From: Mytilus californianus
Lineage: Eukaryota; Mollusca; Bivalvia; Mytilida; Mytilidae
Assembly: GCF_021869535.1 (NCBI RefSeq)
Contig: NW_026262582.1
Coordinates: forward strand, 56,308,851-56,372,850
Direction of reading: 5' to 3'
DNA: 64,000 bases
The notes below the pieces were generated by a model that was not told the origin of the DNA, made no database searches, and was given only the letters and a program-made list of their open reading frames with translations. Positions 55,813-64,000 of this stretch are shown here, piece after piece (the stretch's first letter is position 1; every line of letters starts with the position of its first letter). The position numbers and the translations under genes were made by a program.

Positions 55813-56834
55813 ATTTAACCTTAATAAGACAGATCAGCATTTATTTATATGATTTGCCAAGTCTAATATCTTGGCTGCGTACGTGCTGTCCTTGGTCTTT
55901 TCCTTTGGTTTGGCTTACGAGCAAGTTTCTGGGGTTTTGGCACTTGAAACTCTGTGCACGAAGACTTAGTCGTGGTTTGAACGGATTTCGTTTACTTACA
56001 AATTATTTAGAAATAATACCCAAATATGATAATTTTCAGAAAACGGAGACAAATTAATTTTTCAGAATTTATTTTCACATTGGAATTCGTTCAAGGCTTG
56101 TATTACAGTTAGACAAGAACGACTTTAATGAGAAAGATAAATCTTACTAAATGCGGATTTGTTAAAACATTCGTATTACTCAAGAATGAAATTACTGGAC
56201 AAGAACGATAAAAATGAGAAAGAACACTAACTATATGAGATTTGATTATTTGAAAAGCGTATTTCGGCAAGTACGGCTTCTACAGTTAAGAACGGGTTCC
56301 ATTTACCAAACTAAATCTTAATTCATGAAAAGTATGACAAATTTATTTCCCTTTTCAAACTCGTTCAAGGGATTTATTACTGGACAAGAACGAGTTTCAA
56401 TAGGGGAACAAATCTAACTAAATGAAATTTTGATTGAATCGCTATGTTATACATACACAGCCTCTTATTGGTCAAAAAGTGTTAATTATTTGAATGAATC
56501 TCAAAGACAAGAAAATAGAACAAAACACACACACACAATTATATATATAAGAATTAGAACGCAATGATACCAATATTTTTTTTTTAATTCAACGCTATTT
56601 TTAGTGAGTGATCAGATTAACTGTTAGCTTGAAAGTAAATTATAAATGGTGTTTCACCGATTCTTTTTTTTACTATGGAACAATGCAATTGAAGTCTATT
56701 GTAATATATCTAGAGATATGAAAATACGAAAGAATTATTCTTCTTAATTTTTGAACTAAGAATAAAACTAAACTTTTTATTGCACGAAATTTTAATAAAA
56801 TACGAAAATCTATACAATGAAAATAATAACGATA

Positions 56835-57100
56835 TTTTTTTTTATCTAATAAGTTAATGAAATGAAATGAATTGAATGAAAATTTCCCAACTATATATGT
56901 AGATTTCTCATATTTCTCGACTGGCTTCAATTATTACAAACAAAAAGAAAAATGTTTATTTAACGGTTTTTTTTTTATCTAATAAGTTAATGAAATGAAA
57001 TGAATTGAATGAAAATTTCCCAACTATATATGTAGATTTCTCATATTTCTCGACTGGCTTCAATTATTACAAACAAAAAGAAAAATGTTTATTTAACGGT
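56835..57100 (+). repeat. Exact 133-bp tandem duplication
   Basis: Two units, about 56835-56967 and 56968-57100, identical as far as I can read from ATCTAATAAGTTAATGAAAT through GTTTATTTAACGGT. It lies inside the family A element. Confidence 0.9.
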
Positions 57101-57507
57101 CTTTTTTTCTAAAACAATATATCTTCATTGTTCTTTATTTTTCGAAAGACATCTTGATTTTGTTTGTTTGCCAAGCTTACTTGTATGAGGTAAGTACTAT
57201 CACTAATCACTCCTAATTATTAAAGATCAAACGACCTAATCAACATGATAATTGGTATTCAATATAATCCTCGGTCATGCCTGACATATTCACAAAAATG
57301 GCGCGTGCCGATGAAAACTTCAATAACTCCTTAAATGTTAAAATGATTTTATCAAAACAAAAATTATTAGATGAAGAATTAAATTATCTATCGAATGAAT
57401 ACCTTCACCACTCACTAAAACATATATTTCATGTCCTGAGTGCACTTTGTATGTCCTGAGTGCACTCAGGAGGTCCTGAGCGGTGTTTAGACGTACCGCA
57501 CGAATTT

Positions 57508-58513
57508 AGCCTTCCAATGGACCAACTTAAGACCCCGGCCGGTTGTTAAAAGAGAATTGTTACTTGCTATGAGCGTGAAGCCTACATGCACTAGTCCTCA
57601 GATTTACCCAATTTCGGTCGAACTTGGCTGCGCATAATTTGTATTTATACATCTTACTCAACCAGATGGATGTCGTTTGTTTGATAGTCCTACTCTAACT
57701 CTCTTTTACCTGACAGAATTTACAATCGTGAGAATTTCTTTGACATGGCACATTCTGTATAGGTAGTGATTTACCCTGACATTTCCGGGTATTGCAGAGC
57801 TACATGTATATTACCTGTATATGGTAAGGTGCCGTGTGAGGTCTTACGTATACAGGTTCACGTTTATAATGGCGTTCAATACCTTTTTCTGATATAACAA
57901 GATTTTATGACATTCACACTTCTGAACGTTCTGTATACCAAATTCATATTTTATTTTCAGACCGAATGAGGATATGTTTATTTCCAAGGAAGCATATTGA
58001 GTATCAAATTAATTTCTTTATTTTTTTTAACTTGGTAGTGAATCACAGAAATTTTAAAATACTATTGCTTGTCCGATATTAAGGAGTATTCTTGTCTGTT
58101 TAGAGTGTGAATAATGTGTCCTATACTGAAGAATGTGAACGACAAGTCTTGCAAAGGTACGAGATATAAAGCACAAAAAATGCGATTCCTCCAGTCTTTC
58201 TTAAATACAAATCACAAACGTTTTCTTGCACCGAATAATATATGATTAATACGTTTCAGCTGAACTTAAAACATTTATAATTTCACCAACCTTTACAGTT
58301 TTATTTCCTATTTATATTCGAGACTTAGAATTGAATAAATATAAAAATTATAACCCTTTCGAATCATGAAAACTTCCGTTTTTATTACCAAAGTAAACTC
58401 CTCCATCATAAAAGATTTCTGAAATCAAAAACAGTTTGTTCTATTGGATAAAAAAAGGAAGATCGTTAGCTGAAGTAGCCTGAAGAACGTTCCATCAAAA
58501 TACTCCCGTTGAT
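57508..58513. other. Non-coding DNA between two TIR elements
   Basis: No domain or repeat recognised. Confidence 0.5.
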
Positions 58514-59567
58514 GGATACGTCTAAACACTGCTCAGGACCTCCTGAGTGCACTCAGGACTTAAAAAGTGCACTCAGGACTCTTTATAGTAATCGTATATG
58601 CACACAGGACGAATGTAGGCATTCGTTGCACGCTGTTTATTTCAGTGGTAAATTTTGGTAGATTTTGAAAACAAACTTCGAGAGATATTTATTATTTTTA
58701 TAAAACAATGAGGGCAGGTGTCACTGAATACACAACTACTCAGCCGTAAATTATCCAATCAACAAACTTGATTGGATTATCTTTATTGTTTGTGAATATC
58801 ATGTTCTTAAACGTCTAAACACTGCTAAGGAGTCCTTAGTGCACTAAGGACTTATAATATGCCACTAAGGACTAGATGGGGTGCTGTTACATGTAATTTC
58901 TTTTCATATTATGGTAGATATTAATATTTAATGCATAAATTTCAAATTTTATAGAAAAATAATCGCAAATAAATTAGTAATTAAGCATTGTTTAGGCACG
59001 TGCCTGTTTTTCTTTGATATGCCGAAAATCAGTGAACCGATTGACACGTGCCATTAAACATAACAACTGAATAAACAATCATAATCTTTTTATTTTTAGT
59101 ACTTAACAATTATTTCGAAAAGATTAATGCTTAATATTTTATAATTAAATGTGTTGTTCTTATTTACAATGATTAATAGGACAAATAATTTTGCTTTTGT
59201 TTTATTTCTTTTCCGACAAAGTTATTTGCAATAGGTGCACGACTCTGATGTGCGCTAACTAATATTAAGTTAGAGTGTGGTCAGCTTGTTAAAAGGTTTA
59301 TGTCGGAGAAACCAAGACAAAAGGAATAGATATATTTATAAGTTTTTTAAAGAATTTAGATTCGTGTATATACAAATTGTTTCACTAAATCAATATGAGT
59401 AAATTCTGAAAAACTATAAAACATGATGTTTGCTTCCACTTTATATTACTAATTCATACTTTTTACGAATTTCGATAGAATTGGGAAAAAATCATGTGGC
59501 GTCCTTGTGGTTTATCAAAACAACTAGTTTTCAACCAGTTTGATAGACAATATGAATAACATAGATA

Positions 59568-59620
59568 TATGAAGGTGTGGTATGAGTGCCAATGAGACAA
59601 CTCTCCATCCAAGAATTTAA
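59568..59620 (-). repeat. Inverted 3' fragment of ...AATCATACCACATCTTC family
   Basis: GGTGTGGTATGAGTGCCAAT followed by GAGACAACTCTCCATCCAAG is the inverse of the family's 3' end. Confidence 0.7.
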
Positions 59621-60004
59621 AAAAGCATATATCGAACTTAAGTCAAATGATGTTTCATTTTCAAATATATAAAGGAGACAAATGTTTTTGAAATGTTCCA
59701 CAATTTTTAGCTCATTATTTACGAAAAATATCCCGTATGTGTTAATTTAGAGCTAAAGATATAATTTTGTCCAAAAAAAAGATTATGCTTTGTACGAATT
59801 GCTTAGAAAATATGCTTTTACCATATGATAAGAAAATAACAATTTTTGGAATACAAGATAATGTGAATACTTTATACCTAAATCTATCCCATGTAAAATA
59901 TGAAAAAAAAAGACATTTTTTTTAAGAACAAGTATGTCAGAAGGAAATCCTATGTGTATTTTATTAACCGCAAATTCTCTCTTTAAGACATTGTACGAAA
60001 TAAT

Positions 60005-60145
60005 TTATGAAATAATGACTATGTGGTATGTGCTTTGCTCATTGTTTGAAGGCCGTTCGGTAACTTATAATTAATAAATTTCTGTGGCATTTTATCTCTT
60101 GTGAAGAGCTGTCTCATCGCCAATCATACCACATCTTCCGCCCAA
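60005..60145 (+). repeat. 5'-truncated copy of ...AATCATACCACATCTTC family
   Basis: TATGTGCTTTGCTCATTGTT, GAAGGCCGTTCGGTAAC, GAGCTGTCTCATCGCCAATC and ATACCACATCTTCCG. Confidence 0.7.
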
Positions 60146-60240
60146 ACGGTTCATGTATTATATAATAAGTTTGGTTGCATGAAGTAAAAATTTCTTTTCA
60201 TATAGAATTCGTTTTTGTCCTGAAATATATTGCTCAAACC

Positions 60241-60262
60241 AAGGATTTGTATACAAATCCTT
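60241..60262. repeat. 22-bp perfect palindrome flanked by 10-bp direct repeats
   Basis: Two 11-base arms, AAGGATTTGTA and its complement, with TTGCTCAAAC on both sides (60229-60238 and 60261-60270). Confidence 0.85.
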
Positions 60263-61235
60263 GCTCAAACGTGTTATTTATATGATAATAAATTTTGAAA
60301 ATGAACCATAGCAAACGCACAAGAAATAAAAAATGTGCAAACAGTTCATGTTTTAAATACGTCTGTTTACATGATTATTATTTATTAAATAAGTTTACAA
60401 GAAATATACAAATCCTTGATTCTGAAAAAAAAAATAGATAAAATTTAAACAACTTATTCAGTGCGAAATTAAATCAAAATTGATCATTGAAATAATCTGA
60501 AACTGAAAAATAATTCATTTATTAGTATGTAACTTTGGAAATTTTTTAGCGATAAAACTGTAAAATACTTGTTCCAAAGATAACATTGTAATCAATTATG
60601 TAATTTGACACGTGTCTAACGGTTCATTGATTTTCGGCAATATCAAAGAAAAACGGCAAGTGCCTAAACAATGTTAAATTACTCATTTATTTGTGATTAC
60701 TTTTCTACAAAATTTGAAATTTATGCATTAAATATCAATCTCTACCATAATATGAAAAGAAATTACATGAAACAGCACCCCATCTATATATGGCATATTA
60801 TAAGTCATTAGTGCACTAAGGACTCCTTAGCAGTGTTTAGACGCACCCGTTCTTAAAGCAGTGTTTTGAATTAATTTAAAGTTGTGATATTTTTTAGTTG
60901 TTTCGGAATTGTTTCATGCTTTTAAATTTACTTTATGCGTTGTGCATTTTAACGATTATGTAGAAACAAATAAACATAAATTCACTTTCAATGCATTTTA
61001 ATACAGTTTCTCTTATGCTCTTTGTCTGTTATTCATTTCTTGCATGTAAACATATTTCTCGTATCACACTGCATGCACGGAGTGTAATACGAAAATGTTT
61101 TACGAAAAACTTAATTTTGATTATCAGAAAATTACCCAAATATGATGAATGACAGAAACTGAGATGAAAAAGGAGAAAGATTCATTTTTCAGAATTTATC
61201 TAAATTCCTTTCATGGCTTTAAAACTGGGCTTGTA

Positions 61236-62173
61236 TGCATCAAGTTACTTAAATTAAGATGTGTGCCGAACGAACAGATTTTTCTACATGTCCTATACCA
61301 ATGTAATTTGGATGGTTGAGAAATAAGATATATACACGAAAAATTACGATACAAAACAAAAACTTGCTTCATCAAAATTAAGGGGAAATGTTGATGAGAA
61401 ATTTCTTTTTCAAATTTTATTTCCCTTTCTGTCAAATTCATCAGACTCAAGCTGGCAGCCACTTTTAGGAGCCACTTTTTTCCAGCAGCCAATTTTCATG
61501 ATATGCCTAAAAAGCCAAAAACTGTATAAGACTCAAACGTTCCAAAAATCTCAAAATCTTAGTTAAATATAATTTAACAGCGAAATTCGACAATTTGACG
61601 GCTGGTGGTGATTCTCAAAAGATTTCAGTCCATTTTAAATACCAATAAAGCTAGCAGCCACTTTTTTTTCGGAGGACACTGTTTGTTTAATAAAAAATTG
61701 TACAATTTAAAATCCTTTTTTTCGTTCCTTTTCTCGTTTTTTTTATTCCTTATGATTAAGAGGTACACAAACAATGTAGGAATAGAAAATAAAAAAAATC
61801 AAAGAACAACTTATATTGTTTATAATGGATTTAAGTAAGATATGAGAAATCGTGATATAATATTCAATAAACTGAATAAAAAAGATGCAATGTACGAGAG
61901 AAAAATTACATACAAGCTTTCCATACTCTTGGCATCCTCAAATATCCAGTATTTCAATTGAAACCATTTTCAATATCAATTTCTGTATATATAAAATGAA
62001 AACAATTCGGTATACATGTAATGTTAATCTTTTTTTGAATGTGAACAAGTATTTTCTATAAAAATCCTACGTGGACTTTTTTGTACGGCATGCGACATTA
62101 CTAATTTATTGATCTAAAACTGAAATTTTCCATATCAAATGTGCCATTACATATAATTGACATATAACTAAAA
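61236..62173. other. No gene recognised
   Basis: AT-rich. AGCAGCCACTTTT occurs twice (near 61455 and 61652) without further structure. Confidence 0.5.
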
Positions 62174-62760
62174 CTGTGGTGGCCAGACGGGCCCGGATCC
62201 CAGAAAAATATTTAAGTGGTGAATAGCCTGGGTCAATTCCTTTGAAATGAGCTAGGTCTGGTTCGGAACTTTGGCGTAGGGATATGCCGAGGAGTACCGA
62301 ATGTGTGGTTTGTATGGAAAATACGTTATGAGGTAACTTTGAACCCCTGTGGTGGCCAGACGGGCCCGGATCCCCAAAAATATTTAAGTGGCGAATAGCC
62401 TGGGTCAATACCTTTGAAATGAGCTAGGTCTGGTTCGGAACTTTGCCGTAGGGATATGTCGAGGAGTACCGAATGTGTGTTTTGTAAGGAAAAATACGTT
62501 ACGGGGCAACTTTGAACCCCTGTGGTCGCCAGACGGGCCCGGGTCGCAGAAAAATATTTAAGTTGCGAATAGCCTCGGTCAACACCTTTGAAATGAGCTA
62601 GGTCTGGTTCGGAACTTTGCCGTAGGGGTATGTCGAGGAGTACCGAATGTGTGTTTTGTAAGGAAAAATACGTTACGGGGCAACTTTGAACCCCTGTGGT
62701 GGCCAGACGGGCCCGGATCCCCAAAAATATTTAAGTGGCCGAGGAGTACCGAAAGCAAGG
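62174..62760. repeat. ApaI-type satellite, three 173/174-bp monomers plus one deleted monomer
   Basis: Monomers start (CTGTGGTGGCCAGACGGGCC) at 62174, 62347, 62520 and 62694, spacing 173, 173 and 174. Each has GGGCCC, the ApaI site. Inside: GAAATGAGCTAGGTCTGGTT, GGAACTTT.CCGTAGGG and GAGGAGTACCGAATGTGTG. The fourth unit lacks the middle (it jumps from TTTAAGTGGC to CGAGGAGTACCGAA). A 173-bp ApaI satellite is known from Mytilus, so this supports the genus. Minus-strand ORFs through it are by-products of the repeat. Confidence 0.9.
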
Positions 62761-64000
62761 GTGGTTAATATGAAAAGTACGCCAAACATAGATCCATTAA
62801 GATGACTCCTGTCGCTGCAAGTAAAAAAGAACAGAAAACAAAGTGTCCTGGAACTTGTATGGTAACCTTCTTCGTTTAAAGGGAAACTTCGCAAAAAAAT
62901 AAAAAATTGATATTATGTCCATTCTGTATAAAAAAGCACAAATTCATAAATATAAAAGTTTTATTCTGCTAGATAAGAGATCACCATCGATTTTAAATTT
63001 AGAGTATCAATTCTCTGCGTGCGGCCATTTTGACATCTTCTCGGTTTAGAAACCCCGATATATCTATAAACCACAAAGGACCAAAACCAGCAGTAACCTA
63101 ACGTAGTCGCATTTATCCGACTAACTAACTTGATACGGAAAATGTAATTATTTTTTTAAATAACTATGGTCTGTCGTTTTAAAACTGTGTTTTCTTTACG
63201 AAGTTTTTGAAACAAGAAATTTATAAGGGAATTAGTTAAAAAGTCAAAGTTCAAAGTCATAAATAAGTGTTCCGTGTAAAATCGTTTTCGAAAATATAAT
63301 TTGTTCATAATTCTTTTATGTAATAAACTTATTTAAATAAATTCGGACCTTCTCTTATCTGATCACCAGCATGGCTAAAGGAATTATTCCCTGAGGTATT
63401 GTGAGGTGACACGTCCAGGTATTCAAGCGATTTCCTGTCGGGTTTAAAAACTCTTATTACACAATTACATAAAGCATGTTCATGCATCGCTTCACTTCTG
63501 AGGGTATTGATTAGTGTACACGGCCGATAACTTGTAACTTTCAATTTTAAAACTATCAGGTGTAATATACATCTTTGTCTTGCGTGTCCGATAGTGATAT
63601 ACTAGTCATTACTAAACTCATACGCTTGTTTATAAATAACATTTCTAGTGTAAAGAATGATATTTATGAAAATCTAAATAATTCCAAAAAAAGATTTGAT
63701 ACAATAAAAATCTATTTACATATTTTTCCAAGGGTAAATTGGGGAAAATGTAAGTATATACTCGTTGTCAATAATGATGGACATTTTGAAACATGAAAAA
63801 CTATTGATTTAAAAAATACGCACTTGTCGATCATTGGTTTATACGCCTAGATAGAAAGTTACGGAACTATAGATAGTCGCAATTTAAAATTGTATATTGA
63901 ATATAAGAAAGAACATCTAGAACCAATTTGATTTAAATACAGGTCGATATCTAACTTGCTTTGGTTCATCGAAGTTATGGACATAGTAAAATCACAAATT
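62761..64000. other. No gene recognised
   Basis: The short ORF at 63575-63796 has no recognisable domain. Confidence 0.5.

Larger units (their letters stand above)
55288..57498. mobile_element. Family A TIR element, 2.2 kb, 9-bp TSD CACGAATTT
   Basis: CACGAATTT at 55279-55287 and 57499-57507, identical. TIRs 55288-55353 and 57433-57498 match at 64 of 66 positions by my count. They contain TACGTCTAAACACCGCTCAG and the 16-bp palindrome CCTGAGTGCACTCAGG plus a further GTGCACTCAGGAC. No transposase ORF, so non-autonomous. A 9-bp TSD suits Mutator-like elements and a few other groups. Holds a LINE C-terminal scrap and a 133-bp tandem duplication. The interior near its left end matches 58514-58811. 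Confidence 0.85.
58812..60848. mobile_element. Family B TIR element, 2.0 kb, 9-bp TSD GTTCTTAAA
   Basis: GTTCTTAAA at 58803-58811 and 60849-60857, identical. TIRs about 250 bp: 58812-59060 against 60600-60848 (CGTCTAAACACTGCTAAGGA, palindrome CCTTAGTGCACTAAGG on the left and a one-base variant on the right, TTTCTTTTCATATTATGGTA, GACACGTG). The left end lacks the outermost GGGTG present at the right. No transposase. It shares the terminal CGTCTAAACACTGCT with family A, but its subterminal palindrome differs. The interior (59063-60600) is AT-rich and contains retroposed scraps at 59568-59620 (-) and 60005-60145 (+). Confidence 0.85.
58514..61235. mobile_element. Second family A copy, right end lost, interrupted by family B
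   Basis: Left end GGATACGTCTAAACACTGCT with CCTGAGTGCACTCAGG. 58514-58811 parallels 55288-55600 (AACTACTCAGCCGTAAATTA, TTGATTGGATTATCTTTATT). It resumes after the family B insertion at 60849, and 61125-61235 parallels 56008-56115 (ACCCAAATATGAT, TTTTTCAGAATTTAT). No matching right TIR was found. Confidence 0.7.

Noticed and set aside
62174-62760. CRISPR array
   Set aside because: Head-to-tail 173-bp units with no spacers, in eukaryotic DNA.
62106-62894. Overlapping minus-strand ORFs of 70-130 codons
   Set aside because: They run through the 173/174-bp satellite and repeat with it; frame changes from monomer to monomer.

Overview
Eukaryotic nuclear DNA, AT-rich, with no bacterial operon layout, no rRNA and no intact long ORF. 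The repeats point to a bivalve mollusc and specifically to a mussel (Mytilus or a close relative): a 173-bp satellite carrying an ApaI site (62174-62760), the 'AGCTCACCTGGCCCGAAGGGCC' bivalve repeat (2325-3615, partial copy 53418-53785), and many short dispersed modules I recognise from mussel sequence. The species call rests on memory of repeat families, not on a search.

The window is essentially a transposon graveyard with several layers of nesting. (1) 1-15035: a LINE (+) abuts a minus-strand Penelope-like element (PLE). The PLE is split into 3721-4314 and 14603-15035; its two halves join without a gap when compared with a second PLE copy at 33955-37080. The material between is an inverted-arm element (4315-13477), itself split by a 4.3-kb TIR element (4372-8678, 8-bp TSD), plus a 1.1-kb element (13482-14598, TTAC on both sides). 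(2) 15.0-21.3 kb: old dispersed repeats, a LINE C-terminus (16683-17334), a tRNA-derived SINE (21003-21250) and long featureless AT-rich DNA. (3) 21372-27789: a DIRS-type retroelement (gag, RT/RNase H, tyrosine recombinase) split by a LINE 5' half (about 23360-26100) and a roughly 450-bp repeat. (4) 27.8-31.2 kb: dispersed repeats and a decayed coiled-coil/SGNH ORF. (5) 31263-38175: a second YR retroelement of another family, split by a roughly 345-bp repeat of the same family as in (3) and by a nearly complete PLE. (6) 39290-42470: a LINE ORF1 plus APE endonuclease remnant. (7) 42.5-55.2 kb: dispersed repeats, two TIR elements, two candidate exons of a P2X7 C-terminal-domain-like gene (+), and a decayed DDE-transposase-like gene (-). 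(8) 55288-61235: two related non-autonomous TIR families with 9-bp TSDs and palindromic subterminal repeats. (9) 62174-62760: the satellite array.

No coding unit looks functional, except possibly the P2X7-like exons. All recombinase, RT and transposase genes carry frameshifts, stops, deletions or catalytic substitutions. The value of the window is its readable insertion chronology and several repeat families whose borders are defined here by clean target-site duplications.
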